Made by a program: the position numbers and the translations under genes | Notes under the pieces: model-generated | Told to the model about the DNA's origin: nothing | The model's database searches: none | What the model saw: only the letters and a program-made list of their open reading frames with translations | NCBI GenBank assembly: GCA_052145775.1 | Contig: JBKQNY010000164.1 | Coordinates: 1-31,345 of the forward strand | Reading direction: 5' to 3' | Source: CAVYPR01 sp052145775 | GTDB lineage: Bacteria > Actinomycetota > Acidimicrobiia > Acidimicrobiales > RAAP-2 | Length of the DNA: 31,345 nucleotides | In this document: positions 14,258 to 22,107 of the stretch, piece after piece | Numbering within the stretch: the stretch's first letter is position 1 | How the letters are laid out: each line of letters opens with the position of its first letter

Positions 14258-14263
14258 ACCCTA
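14258..14263 (-). promoter_or_regulatory. Leaderless-type -10 box (TAGGGT) for the SDR gene
   Basis: On the minus strand TAGGGT is followed by eight bases and the GTG at 14249 of the SDR gene. No Shine-Dalgarno sequence is present, so a transcript starting at the GTG is inferred. Confidence 0.5.
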
Positions 14264-14304
14264 TCGGCGGACTCCGGCCGTCCGGGGGCCCTTGGCCCGC
14301 CCAT

Positions 14305-14325
14305 GGAACGGTGGCCTACTGTTCC
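14305..14325. promoter_or_regulatory. 21-bp imperfect palindrome, operator candidate of echA20-ipdAB
   Basis: The sequence has GGAAC arms facing GTTCC around a centre at 14315, and eight of ten base pairs are complementary. It overlaps the TACTGT -10 box and ends three bases before the echA20 GTG. A regulator bound here would block transcription of echA20-ipdA-ipdB. It does not match the KstR2 box of mycobacteria (AnCAAGnnCTTGnT). Confidence 0.5.
14317..14322 (+). promoter_or_regulatory. Leaderless-type -10 box (TACTGT) for echA20-ipdAB
   Basis: TACTGT is followed by TCCTGC and the GTG of echA20. This is the TANNNT-N6-RTG arrangement of leaderless actinobacterial transcripts, and no Shine-Dalgarno sequence is available for this gene. 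Confidence 0.55.
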
Positions 14326-14328
14326 TGC

Positions 14329-15117
14329 GTGCCCATCAAGACCCTGCGCGAGCACCCGGGCGTCGCCGAGGTCGTGATCGACCACCCCCCGGTGAACGCC
14401 CTCGACGTGGCCGCCTGGTTCGAGCTGGCCGACGCGCTGGTGGCCGCCGGGAGGTCGGAGGAGACGGGCGTGGTGGTGCTCCGGGCCGACGGGCGCGGCT
14501 TCTGCGCCGGCGTGGACATCAAGGAGATCCAGGCGAAGGGGGACGCCGCCTTGGTGGGGGCCAACCGGGGGTGCGCCGCCGCCTTCGCCGCCGTCTACGA
14601 CTGCGAGGTGCCGGTCATCGCCGCCGTCGGCGGGTTCTGCCTGGGCGGGGGGATTGGCCTGGTGGGCAACGCCGACATCGTGGTGGCCGCCGACGACGCC
14701 ACCTTCGGACTGCCCGAGGTCGACCGGGGGGCCCTCGGGGCGGCCACCCATCTGGCCCGGTTGGTGCCGCAGCACAAGATGCGCGAGATGGTCTACACGG
14801 CCGCGCCGGTCACCGCCGCCGAACTGGCCGCCTACGGCTCGGTGGCCCGGGTGGTCCCCCGTGGAGACCTGCGCGGCGCCGCCCTCGAATTGGCCCACGG
14901 CATCGCCGCCAAGCACCCGTCGATCATCCGCCGGGCCAAGGAGTCACTGAACGGCATCGACCCGGTCGACGTGAAGCGCAGCTACCGCTTCGAGCAGGGG
15001 TTCACCTACGAGCTCCACGTCCGGGGCGTGGCCGACGAGCAGCGGGCCGCCTTCGTCGAGAAGCGAGCCCCGGTGGTGGGCGCAGAGGGGGAAAGGGACG
15101 GCGGGTCCGCCCGCTGA
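14329..15117 (+). CDS. echA20: Enoyl-CoA hydratase/isomerase family, EchA20-like ring-D hydrolase
   Basis: The 262-residue crotonase-family protein shows the oxyanion-hole segment GRGFCAGVDIKEIQAKG, AAVGGFCLGGGIGLVGNADIVVA and FGLPEVDRGALGAATHLARLVPQHKMREM. The C-terminal part has SYRFEQGFTYELHVRGVADEQRAAFVEKR. In actinobacteria EchA20 opens ring D of HIEC-CoA, the last-but-one ring of cholesterol, giving COCHEA-CoA. The assignment rests on the family plus the fixed order echA20-ipdA-ipdB immediately downstream. Start GTG 14329 is chosen on the leaderless box TACTGT and because homologues begin near PIKTLREHPGVAEVVID. It is separated by 13 bp from ipdA and is divergent from the SDR gene. Confidence 0.85.
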   Translation: MPIKTLREHPGVAEVVIDHPPVNALDVAAWFELADALVAAGRSEETGVVVLRADGRGFCAGVDIKEIQAKGDAALVGANRGCAAAFAAVYDCEVPVIAAVGGFCLGGGIGLVGNADIVVAADDATFGLPEVDRGALGAATHLARLVPQHKMREMVYTAAPVTAAELAAYGSVARVVPRGDLRGAALELAHGIAAKHPSIIRRAKESLNGIDPVDVKRSYRFEQGFTYELHVRGVADEQRAAFVEKRAPVVGAEGERDGGSAR

Positions 15118-15130
15118 AGGCACCGGGGCG

Positions 15131-16003
15131 ATGGCCGACAAGCGGACGACGGTTGAGGAGATGGTCACCGAGCTGCGCAGCGGGATGACCGTCGGCTTCG
15201 GGGGCTGGGGCTCTCGTCGCAAGCCCATGGCCGTGGTGCGGGCCATCTGCCGCTCCGACATCGAGGACCTGACCGTCGTCTCCTACGGCGGCCCCGACGT
15301 GGGGCTCCTCTGCGCCACCGGAAAGGTCCGCCGCGTGGTCTGCGGTTTCGTCACCCTCGACTCGATCGCCCTGGACCCGCACTGGCGGGCGGCGCGCCAG
15401 GGCGGCCGGGTGGCCCTCACCGAGCTCGACGAGGGGATGTTCTTCGCCGGGCTCCAGGCGGCGGCCTGGCGGGTGCCGTTCCTCCCCACTCGGGCCGGCC
15501 TCGGCTCCGACGTGCTGGTGGTCAACCCCGACCTGCGCACGGTGCGCTCCCCCTACGAGGACGGCCCCTTCGCCGACCCGGCCGACGCCGGGGCGGAGTT
15601 CGTGGCCGCCCCGGCGTTGCGGCTCGACGCGGCCTTCGTCCACGCCAACCGGGCCGACACCGCCGGCAACGCCCAGTTCCTCGGACCCGACCGGTTCTTC
15701 GACGAGCTGTTCCTCGGCGCCGCCGACCGGCGGTTCGTGACGGCCGAGCGGGTGGTGGGCAACGGGGCGCTGTCCGGCGAGGGCCCGCTGGCCGCGGTCA
15801 CCGTCCACCGCATGCTGACCGACGGCGTGGCCGAGACGCCGGTCGGCGCCCACTTCACCTCGTGCCCGCCCGACTACGGCCGCGACGAGGCGTTCCAGCG
15901 CGAGTACGCCTCGGCCACCGATCCCGGGTCCTGGGCCGCCTTCTCCGCCCGCTACCTCGAGGTGGACGAGGAGGGCTACCGCGCCGCCGTGGAGGCCCGG
16001 TGA
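15131..16003 (+). CDS. ipdA: COCHEA-CoA hydrolase alpha subunit IpdA (class I CoA-transferase fold)
   Basis: The 290-residue protein has the class I CoA-transferase alpha fold: LRSGMTVGFGGWGSRRKPMAVVRAI, then YGGPDVGLLCATGKVRRVVCGFV, and later VHANRADTAGNAQFLGPDRFFDELFLGAADRRFVTAERVV. IpdA with IpdB hydrolyses ring C of COCHEA-CoA, the last ring-opening step of steroid degradation, and is not a true CoA-transferase. Glu98 and Glu101 (ALTELDEGMFF) lie where the catalytic Glu of IpdA is expected (position 105 in M. tuberculosis as I recall). ATG 15131 follows AAGG by ten bases. Its stop overlaps the ipdB start (GTGA), so the two subunits are translationally coupled. Confidence 0.9.
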   Translation: MADKRTTVEEMVTELRSGMTVGFGGWGSRRKPMAVVRAICRSDIEDLTVVSYGGPDVGLLCATGKVRRVVCGFVTLDSIALDPHWRAARQGGRVALTELDEGMFFAGLQAAAWRVPFLPTRAGLGSDVLVVNPDLRTVRSPYEDGPFADPADAGAEFVAAPALRLDAAFVHANRADTAGNAQFLGPDRFFDELFLGAADRRFVTAERVVGNGALSGEGPLAAVTVHRMLTDGVAETPVGAHFTSCPPDYGRDEAFQREYASATDPGSWAAFSARYLEVDEEGYRAAVEAR

Positions 16004-16767
16004 GCGCGGGGGACGCCACCCGGGCCGAGGTGTGCGCGGTGGCCTGCGCCGAGCTGTGGCGCCACGCCGGCGAGGTGCTGGTGAGCCCCTTCGGGACGGT
16101 GCCCACCCTCGGGGCCCGGCTGGCCCGCCTCACCTTCAGCCCCGACATCGTCCTCACCGACGGCGAGGCCGCCCTCATGGTGGGTGCGCCGCCGCTCGGG
16201 ACCGAACCCGCCACACTGGTGCGCGAGGCGGCCATGCCGTACCGCACCGTCTTCGACGTGGTGTGGTCGGGTCGGCGCCACGTGATGATGATGGCCAGCC
16301 AGATCGACCGCACCGGCAACCAGAACCTCTCGGCCATCGGCGACTGGGCGCGGCCCAAGGCGCAGCTGGTGGGGGTGCGCGGCGCCCCCGGCAACTCGGT
16401 CAACCACCCGACCAGCTACTGGGTCCCCGACCACTCGACGCGCTCGTTCGTCGAGCAGGTCGACGTGGTCAGCGGCGTCGGCTACCAGCGGGCGGCGGCG
16501 GCCGGCCCCGGGGCCACCCGCTACCACGACGTGCGGGCCGTCGTCTCGAACCTCGGCGTCTTCGACTTCGAGACCCCCGACCGGGTCATGCGCATCCGCT
16601 CCCTGCACCCCGGCGTCACCGCGGACGACGTCGCCGCGTCGACCGGGTTCGAGCTGGTGGTGGGAGACGACGTGGCGAGCAGCCGTCTGCCCACCGACGA
16701 GGAGCTGGACCTGCTGCGCCGGGTGCTCGACCCCGGGACCACCCGCGACCGGGAGGTGAAGGGCTGA
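16000..16767 (+). CDS. ipdB: COCHEA-CoA hydrolase beta subunit IpdB (class I CoA-transferase fold)
   Basis: This 255-residue partner of IpdA starts at GTG 16000 within the ipdA stop (GTGA). Recognisable segments are LVSPFGTVPTLGARLARLTF, LTDGEAALM, YRTVFDVVWSGRRHVMMMASQIDRTGNQNLSAIGDW and VVSNLGVFDFETPDRVMRIRSLHPGVTADDVAASTGFEL, which are typical of the beta chain. The final residues are charged. The two subunits are expected to form a cytoplasmic heterotetramer. The gene is convergent with the Ltp-DUF35-fadA6 operon, and only 37 bp separate the stops. Confidence 0.9.
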   Translation: MSAGDATRAEVCAVACAELWRHAGEVLVSPFGTVPTLGARLARLTFSPDIVLTDGEAALMVGAPPLGTEPATLVREAAMPYRTVFDVVWSGRRHVMMMASQIDRTGNQNLSAIGDWARPKAQLVGVRGAPGNSVNHPTSYWVPDHSTRSFVEQVDVVSGVGYQRAAAAGPGATRYHDVRAVVSNLGVFDFETPDRVMRIRSLHPGVTADDVAASTGFELVVGDDVASSRLPTDEELDLLRRVLDPGTTRDREVKG

Positions 16768-16768
16768 G

Positions 16769-16793
16769 GCCCGGCCCGACGCACATCCCGGGC
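16769..16793. terminator. Short inverted repeat between convergent operons
   Basis: GCCCGG (16769-16774) is complementary to CCGGGC (16788-16793) around a 13-base loop, just after ipdB and before the end of the Ltp gene on the other strand. There is no T-tract, so it is at best a weak bidirectional terminator. Confidence 0.3.
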
Positions 16794-16804
16794 GCTCGGC
16801 CCCG

Positions 16805-18007
16805 CTAGCGGCAGAGCACCACCGACGAGCCGTGGCCGAAGAGGCCCTGGTTGGCCGTGACCGCCACCCGGGCCCCCTCCACCTGGCGCCCCGAGGCCTC
16901 GCCCCGCAGCTGCCAGACCGACTCGCACACCTGGGCGATGGCCTGGGCCGGGATGGCCTCGCCGAAGCACGACAGGCCGCCACTGGGGTTGACCGGCACC
17001 CGGCCCCCCAGCGTGGTGGCCCCCTCGCGCAGGAGCTTCTCGGCCTCGCCGGGCCCGCAGAGCCCGATGTCCTCGTACCAGTCGAGCTCGAGGGCCGAGG
17101 AGAGGTCGTAGACCTCGGCCAGGTCGACGTCGTCGGGGCCGATCCCGGCCTCCTCGTAGGCGGCGGCGGTGATGGAGGGCCGGAACCCCGAGCCGTCGGC
17201 CGCCACGGCCGCGGCGGAGTCGGTGGCGAAGTTGGGCATCTCGATCACCGTGTTGGGGAAGCGCGGCGTGACCGTGGAGACGGCGGCCACGCTGACCGCC
17301 GGCTCCCCGCCGTTGTGGCGCCGGGCGAACGCCATGGAGGAGAGGACCAGCGCCGCCCCGCCGTCGGAGGTGGCGCAGATCTCGAGCAGCCGGAGCGGGT
17401 CGGCCACAACCGGGGAGGCCAGGACTTCGTCGACGGTGACCTCTTTTCGGTATCGGGCGTTGGGGTTGGCCAGGCCGTGGCGGGCGTTCTTCACCTTCAC
17501 CTGGGCGAAGTCCTCGTGCGTGGCCCCGTAGGTGTCCATCCGACGGCGGGCGTAGAGGGCGAAGTAGGCCGGGTTGGTCGCGCCGAGCAGGTGGAAGCGC
17601 AGCCAGTCGGGGTCGTCGCGTCGCTCCCCGCCCACCGGGGCGAAGAACCCCTTGGGCGTGGTGTCGGCGCCGACCACCAGCGCCACGTCGCACAGGCCGG
17701 CCAGGATCTGGGCCCGGGCGCTGGCGATGGCCGCCGCCCCCGAGGCGCAGGCCGCGTAGGAGGACGAGACCCGGGCCCCGGTCCACCCCAGCGCCTGGGC
17801 GAAGGTGGCCCCGGCCACGAACCCCGGGTAGCCGTTGCGGATGGTGTCGGCCCCAGCCACGAACCCGACGTCCTCCCAGGCGAGTCCGGCGTCGGCCAGG
17901 GCGTGGCGTGCCGCGGCCAACCCGTACTCGACGAAGCTCCGGCCCCACTTGCCCCACGGGTGCATCCCCGCCCCGAGCACCGCCACCCGGCGGTCCGCCG
18001 GGCTCAC
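16805..18007 (-). CDS. Ltp2-like thiolase-fold protein, DUF35-partnered; Cys present, GHP histidine missing
   Basis: The 400-residue protein keeps the thiolase nucleophile segment AACASGAAAI with Cys87, but the general-base motif GHP is replaced. NPSGGLSCFGEAIPAQ has Gly-Glu-Ala where Gly-His-Pro is expected, and the SCP2-type HDxF loop reads EVYDLSSALELDW, putting Tyr in place of His. The C terminus NQGLFGHGSSVVL also lacks the CxG motif of degradative thiolases. This matches Ltp2-type retro-aldolases, whose catalysis uses Tyr and which act with a DUF35 partner. Here the DUF35 gene is directly upstream with a GTGA overlap. A ring-derived acyl-CoA aldol cleavage is a reasonable inference; the substrate is unknown. 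Length and motifs are intact. Confidence 0.85.
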   Translation of the reverse strand: MSPADRRVAVLGAGMHPWGKWGRSFVEYGLAAARHALADAGLAWEDVGFVAGADTIRNGYPGFVAGATFAQALGWTGARVSSSYAACASGAAAIASARAQILAGLCDVALVVGADTTPKGFFAPVGGERRDDPDWLRFHLLGATNPAYFALYARRRMDTYGATHEDFAQVKVKNARHGLANPNARYRKEVTVDEVLASPVVADPLRLLEICATSDGGAALVLSSMAFARRHNGGEPAVSVAAVSTVTPRFPNTVIEMPNFATDSAAAVAADGSGFRPSITAAAYEEAGIGPDDVDLAEVYDLSSALELDWYEDIGLCGPGEAEKLLREGATTLGGRVPVNPSGGLSCFGEAIPAQAIAQVCESVWQLRGEASGRQVEGARVAVTANQGLFGHGSSVVLCR

Positions 18008-18450
18008 CGGCCGTCGCCCCGGCCGAGCGGGCGCCACTTCCACACCAGGTACTCGTGGTCGTCGTCCTCGTAGAGGGTGTCGAGCACCAACTCGACCTCG
18101 TCGCCCACCGACAGGTCGTCCACGCTCACCCCGGCCACCAGCTGGCCCATCACCACCATGCGCTCGGCCTCCAGCTCCACCGCGGCCAGCGCGAACGCCT
18201 CGTACGGCTCGGCCGCCACATAGGGGGCGGGCGGCTGGTACCGGGCGTCGGTGTAGGACCACACCCTCCCGCGCCGCGACAGCTCCACCACCTCGAACTC
18301 GGTGGACTCGCAGCGCGGGTTGCGGCAGAAGTGGGTCTCGGCCGGGAAGGCGTAGTTGCCACAGGCGACGCAGCGCGACCCGAGCAGCGCCGGGGCGTCG
18401 CGATCAAGGGTGAACCACCCCTCCACCGCGGGGAGCGCGGCTTTGGCCAT
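18004..18450 (-). CDS. DUF35 OB-fold/zinc-ribbon partner of the Ltp protein
   Basis: The 148-residue protein has an N-terminal helix, a four-Cys zinc ribbon (CVAC, then CRNPRC with Phe before it), and an OB-fold with RGRVWSYTDARYQPP, YEAFALAAVELEAERMVVMGQL and DLSVGDEVELVLD. All four ribbon cysteines are intact, unlike the paralogues at 1528-2534. DUF35 proteins supply an acyl-CoA-binding surface to thiolase-like partners. The gene starts five bases after the fadA6 stop and its own stop overlaps the Ltp start. The final residues (DDDHEYLVWKWRPLG) are characteristic of DUF35 proteins paired with Ltp or HMG-CoA-synthase-like enzymes. Confidence 0.88.
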   Translation of the reverse strand: MAKAALPAVEGWFTLDRDAPALLGSRCVACGNYAFPAETHFCRNPRCESTEFEVVELSRRGRVWSYTDARYQPPAPYVAAEPYEAFALAAVELEAERMVVMGQLVAGVSVDDLSVGDEVELVLDTLYEDDDHEYLVWKWRPLGRGDGR

Positions 18451-18455
18451 CGGCC

Positions 18456-19643
18456 TCAGCCCAGCCGCTCGATGACGGCGGCGTTGGCCTGGCCCCCGCC
18501 CTCGCACATCGTCTGCAGGCCGTAGCGGCCGCCGCTGCGCTCCAGCTCGTTCAGGAGGGTGGCCAGCAGGCGGGCCCCGGAGCAGCCGGTGGGGTGCCCG
18601 ATGGCGATGGCCCCACCGTTGGGGTTGACCCGGTGCATGTCGGGGTGCAGCTCGCGCTCCCAGGCCAGCACGACCGAGGCGAACGCCTCGTTGATCTCGA
18701 TCACGTCGATGTCGTCGAGGGCGAGGCCGGTCCGCTCCAGGATCCGCCGGGTGGCCGGGATCGGCGCGGTCAGCATGATCTCGGGGTCGTTGGCGGCCAC
18801 GGCGAAGGCGTGGAACCGCGCCCGGGGCCGGAGCCCGAGCTCGGCGGCGCGGCGGTCGCTCATCACCAACACGGCCGCCGCCCCGTCGGAGATCTGCGAC
18901 GAGGTGCCTGCGGTGACCGTCCCGTCCTGGCGGAAGGCACCGGGCAGCGACCCCAGCCGCTCGAGCGAGGTGTCCCGCCGCACGCCCTCGTCGGTGTCGA
19001 GAACCCCCTCGGGTAGGGGCGCTGTCCCCTTGGGCTCGACCCAGTCGGCGTAGCGGGTCTCGAGGGGGATCATCTCGTTCTTGAACCGGCCCTGGTCCGA
19101 GGCGGCCGCGGCCCGGCGGTGGGACTCGAGGGCGAAGATGTCCATGTCGGCCCGGCTTACTTTCCAGCGCCGGGCGATCTCCTCGGCGCACTCCCCCTGG
19201 TGGATGAGGTCGTAGCGCTGGAGGTACATCGGCCCGTAGGCCTCGCCCGGCCCGGGGTCGGTGGTCGACCCGATGGGCACGCGGCTCATCGACTCGACGC
19301 CGCCGGCCACCACCACGTCCATGGTCCCGGCCATCACCGCCTGGGCGGCGAAGTGCACCGCCTGCTGGGCCGACCCGCACTGGCGGTCGACCGTGGTGCC
19401 GGGCACCGAGTCGCCGAAACCGGCCGCCAGTGCGGCGTTGCGAGCAATGTTCATCGCTTGCTCGCCGACGGTCATCGTGCAGCCCATGATCACGTCCTCG
19501 ATGAGCGCCGGATCGAGGTCGTTGCGCTCGACCAGGGCCAGCAGCGGCTGAGCGGCGAGGTCCACCGGATGCCAGCCCGACAGCCGCCCATTGCGACGGC
19601 CGACCGGGGTGCGGACAGCATCCACAATGACCGCGTCGGGCAT
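18456..19643 (-). CDS. fadA6: Acyl-CoA thiolase, FadA6-like
   Basis: A complete 395-residue degradative thiolase. The nucleophile is Cys89 in TVDRQCGSAQQAV. NEAFASVVLAW, NPNGGAIAIGHPTGCSG (catalytic His) and LQTMCEGGGQANAAVIERL (second Cys) are all present. The N terminus (VIVDAVRTPVGRRNGRLSGWHPVDL) and C terminus resemble FadA6 of the KstR2 regulon more than FadA5, although the GHPTGC segment is FadA5-like. It should cleave a ring-C/D-derived 3-ketoacyl-CoA. Start 19643 gives the family's usual MPDAVIVDAVRTP; ATG 19664 is an alternative. No Shine-Dalgarno sequence is visible and AACAAT lies six bases upstream, an imperfect leaderless box. First gene of fadA6-DUF35-Ltp, divergent from the acyl-CoA dehydrogenase genes. 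Confidence 0.88.
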   Translation of the reverse strand: MPDAVIVDAVRTPVGRRNGRLSGWHPVDLAAQPLLALVERNDLDPALIEDVIMGCTMTVGEQAMNIARNAALAAGFGDSVPGTTVDRQCGSAQQAVHFAAQAVMAGTMDVVVAGGVESMSRVPIGSTTDPGPGEAYGPMYLQRYDLIHQGECAEEIARRWKVSRADMDIFALESHRRAAAASDQGRFKNEMIPLETRYADWVEPKGTAPLPEGVLDTDEGVRRDTSLERLGSLPGAFRQDGTVTAGTSSQISDGAAAVLVMSDRRAAELGLRPRARFHAFAVAANDPEIMLTAPIPATRRILERTGLALDDIDVIEINEAFASVVLAWERELHPDMHRVNPNGGAIAIGHPTGCSGARLLATLLNELERSGGRYGLQTMCEGGGQANAAVIERLG

Positions 19644-19690
19644 CCGCCCATTGTTGCCGAGCATGTGATGGTGTGTCAGATTCTCGCAGG

Positions 19691-20866
19691 ATGGACCTCA
19701 CCTACACCCCTCACCAGGAGGCGTTCCGGGCCGAGGCCCGGTCCTGGTTGGCCGATCACGCGCCCGCTCCGGGCAGCCTGGCCTCGCTGGACACCGCCGA
19801 GGGTTTCGAGCAGCACCGGGTGTGGGAGGGGAGGCTGGCCTCCGACCGGTGGTCGGTGGTGAGTTGGCCCCCCGAGTACGGCGGGCGCGGCGTCGGCATC
19901 TTCGAGTGGCTGATCTTCGAGGAGGAGTACCACCGGGCCCGCGCCCCGCGCCGGGTGGGACAGAACGGCATCTTCCTCCTCGGGCCGACCCTGCTCGACC
20001 ACGGCACGCCCGAGCAGAAGGCGCGCTTCCTGCCGCCGATGGCCTCGGGCGAGGAGATCTGGTGCCAGGGCTGGTCCGAGCCCGACGCCGGGAGCGACCT
20101 GGCCGCGCTGCGCAGCCGGGCCGAACCGGCGCCGTCCGGCGACGGCTGGCTCTTGAGCGGGCAGAAGACCTGGTGCTCGCGCGGCGCCTTCGCCGACTGG
20201 TGCTTCGGCCTCTTCCGCAGCGACCCCGACGCCGAGCGGCACCGCGGCCTCACCTACTTCCTGTTCCCAATGGACGCCCCCGGGGTCACCGTGCGGCCGA
20301 TCCCCCAGCTCGACGGGGAAGCCGGGTTCGCCGAGATCTTCCTCGACGGCGTCTTCGTCCCCGACGCCCACGTGCTCGGGGCGCCCGGCGACGGCTGGAA
20401 GGTGGCGATGTCGACGGCCGGGAGCGAACGGGGGCTCAGCCTGCGCAGCCCGGCCCGCTACACCGAAGCCGCGGCGCGGCTCGTCTCCCTCTACGACGAG
20501 CGCGGCCGGCCGGAGGGGCCGGTGGCCGACGAGGTCGCCCGCGCCCTCGTCGACGCCGAGGCGTACGAGCTGGCCACCTACTGGACGGCCTCGCGGGTGG
20601 CCGACGGCCACACCGTGGGCCCCGAGTCCAGCTGCAACAAGCTGTTCTGGTCCGAGACCGACCTGCGCATCCACCGCGCCGCCCTCTCGCTGCTCGGCCC
20701 CGAGGCCGAGCTGCTGGCGGGATCCGAGGAGGGGCCGGCGGCCACCCACCCCGGCGAGTGGCTCGAGGGCTACCTCTTCGCCCTGGCGGGACCCATCTAC
20801 GCCGGCACCAACGAGATCCAGCGCACCGTGGTGGCGGAACGGCTGCTCGGCCTCCCGAGGGCCTAG
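19691..20866 (+). CDS. Acyl-CoA dehydrogenase, large subunit type (FadE30-like)
   Basis: This 391-residue flavin acyl-CoA dehydrogenase has the N-terminal helical domain, WCQGWSEPDAGSDLAALRSRAE and LLSGQKTWCSRGA (FAD- and substrate-binding strands), FAEIFLDGVFVPDAHVLGAPGDGW, and the C-terminal IYAGTNEIQRTVVAERLLGLPR. The position of the catalytic Glu in MCAD-type enzymes (YEGT) is Ala, as in many actinobacterial enzymes that pair two unlike subunits. The next gene, 11 bp on, encodes a second, divergent acyl-CoA dehydrogenase, so a heteromer desaturating a steroid-ring acyl-CoA is likely. ATG 19691 gives the usual MDLTYTPHQEAFRAE start. CAGATT lies eight bases upstream and no Shine-Dalgarno sequence is present. 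It is divergent from fadA6 with 47 bp between starts. Confidence 0.9.
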   Translation: MDLTYTPHQEAFRAEARSWLADHAPAPGSLASLDTAEGFEQHRVWEGRLASDRWSVVSWPPEYGGRGVGIFEWLIFEEEYHRARAPRRVGQNGIFLLGPTLLDHGTPEQKARFLPPMASGEEIWCQGWSEPDAGSDLAALRSRAEPAPSGDGWLLSGQKTWCSRGAFADWCFGLFRSDPDAERHRGLTYFLFPMDAPGVTVRPIPQLDGEAGFAEIFLDGVFVPDAHVLGAPGDGWKVAMSTAGSERGLSLRSPARYTEAAARLVSLYDERGRPEGPVADEVARALVDAEAYELATYWTASRVADGHTVGPESSCNKLFWSETDLRIHRAALSLLGPEAELLAGSEEGPAATHPGEWLEGYLFALAGPIYAGTNEIQRTVVAERLLGLPRA

Positions 20867-20877
20867 GTCGGCCCCGG

Positions 20878-22032
20878 GTGCGCTTCGCCTTCACCGAGCA
20901 GCAGCTCGAGCTCCGGTCGGCCATCCGCTCGGTGCTCGAGCGCCAGTGCACGGCGGGGGACCTGCGCGCCCTGGCCGATCTCCGGCGCACCGGGGCCCAC
21001 GCCCACGGCGACCCGGGGCGGGCGGAGGCGCGGTGGGCGGTGCTGCGCGAGCTCGGCGCGCCCGGACTCTGTGTGCCGGCCGAGCACGGCGGCCTCGGGT
21101 TGCGCGAGGTCGACTTCGTGGGCGTGGCCGAGGAGGCCGGGTGGGCGGCGCTGCCCGAGCCGCTCGTGGAGTCGGCGACGCTGGCGGCGCCGCTCCTGGC
21201 CGACGCGGCCGAACGGTCGCCCGAGGGCGCGCGCACCGCGGTGCTGGCCGCCGACATGCTGCCCGCGCTGGCCCGCGGGGAGCTGGTGGCGACCGTGGGC
21301 GGCGTCGAGCCGACCCCGTCGGGTCCGCGGCCCACGGACGATCCCGAGGGCGGGCACGGCGCGGTGGTGACCCCGAGGGTGGCGGGCGCCTCGCGGGCCG
21401 GGCTCTTCCTCCTCGCCCACCGGGCCCCGGGCCCGGCCTGGGAGCTCCACGCCGTGGCCGCCGACGCCACGTGGGTGACCACCACGCCCTCGGTGGACGC
21501 GACGCGCGACCTGGGCAGCGTGGAGTGGACCCCGGGCCCCGAGTCCCTGGTGGCCGGGGGTCCCCACGCCGCGGCCCTCGTCAGCGACCTTCTCGACCGG
21601 GGGGCGGTCGCCACCGCCGCCCAGCTGCTCGGCCTGGCCGACCGGCTCATCACCATGGCCGTGGTGTACGCCACGGCGCGGCACCAGTTCGGCCGCCCGG
21701 TCGGCAGCAACCAGGCGGTGCAGCACCCCTTGGCCGACGCCCGGGTCCGGCTCGAGTTCGCCCGGCCCGCCGTCTACCGCGCCGCCGACTCGCTGGCCCG
21801 TGCGCTCCCCGACCGCTCCGCCCACGCCTCGATGGCCAAGGCCCTGGCCTCCGACGCCGCCGACCTGGCCGCCCGCGTCGCCCTCCAGGTCCACGGGGCC
21901 ATCGGCTACACCTGGGAGTGCGACCTCCACCTCTACATGAAGCGCGCCTGGGTGCTGTCGGCCGCGTGGGGCGACGCCGCCGCCCACCGGGCGCTGGTCC
22001 TCTCCGCCGCCCTGGGCCGCGCCCGGGGCTGA
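20878..22032 (+). CDS. Acyl-CoA dehydrogenase, small or partner subunit
   Basis: The 384-residue protein begins at GTG 20878 (MRFAFTEQQLELRSAIRSVL) and lacks the strong FAD-strand motifs of the first subunit. It keeps ELGAPGLCVPAEHGGLGLREVDF, TARHQFGRPVGSNQAVQHPLADARV and the C-terminal VHGAIGYTWECDLHLYMKRA, typical of the partner chains of two-gene acyl-CoA dehydrogenases in steroid catabolism (FadE29 and FadE-type small chains). The central region (about 140-215) is Ala/Pro-rich and less conserved. It is cotranscribed with the preceding gene, 11 bp between stop and start. Which of the two chains carries the catalytic base cannot be decided by eye. Confidence 0.88.
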   Translation: MRFAFTEQQLELRSAIRSVLERQCTAGDLRALADLRRTGAHAHGDPGRAEARWAVLRELGAPGLCVPAEHGGLGLREVDFVGVAEEAGWAALPEPLVESATLAAPLLADAAERSPEGARTAVLAADMLPALARGELVATVGGVEPTPSGPRPTDDPEGGHGAVVTPRVAGASRAGLFLLAHRAPGPAWELHAVAADATWVTTTPSVDATRDLGSVEWTPGPESLVAGGPHAAALVSDLLDRGAVATAAQLLGLADRLITMAVVYATARHQFGRPVGSNQAVQHPLADARVRLEFARPAVYRAADSLARALPDRSAHASMAKALASDAADLAARVALQVHGAIGYTWECDLHLYMKRAWVLSAAWGDAAAHRALVLSAALGRARG

Positions 22033-22107
22033 GCCCGGCCGGGTCGGGGGCGAGCCATGGCCCCCATGTCCGATTCCCGCCAGACACGAGGGCCGCGGGG
22101 TGTCACC

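Noticed and set aside
19644..19690. Possible KstR or KstR2 box between fadA6 and the acyl-CoA dehydrogenase gene
   Set aside because: I looked for TnnAACnnGTTnnA and AnCAAGnnCTTGnT and found neither in the 47-bp gap.
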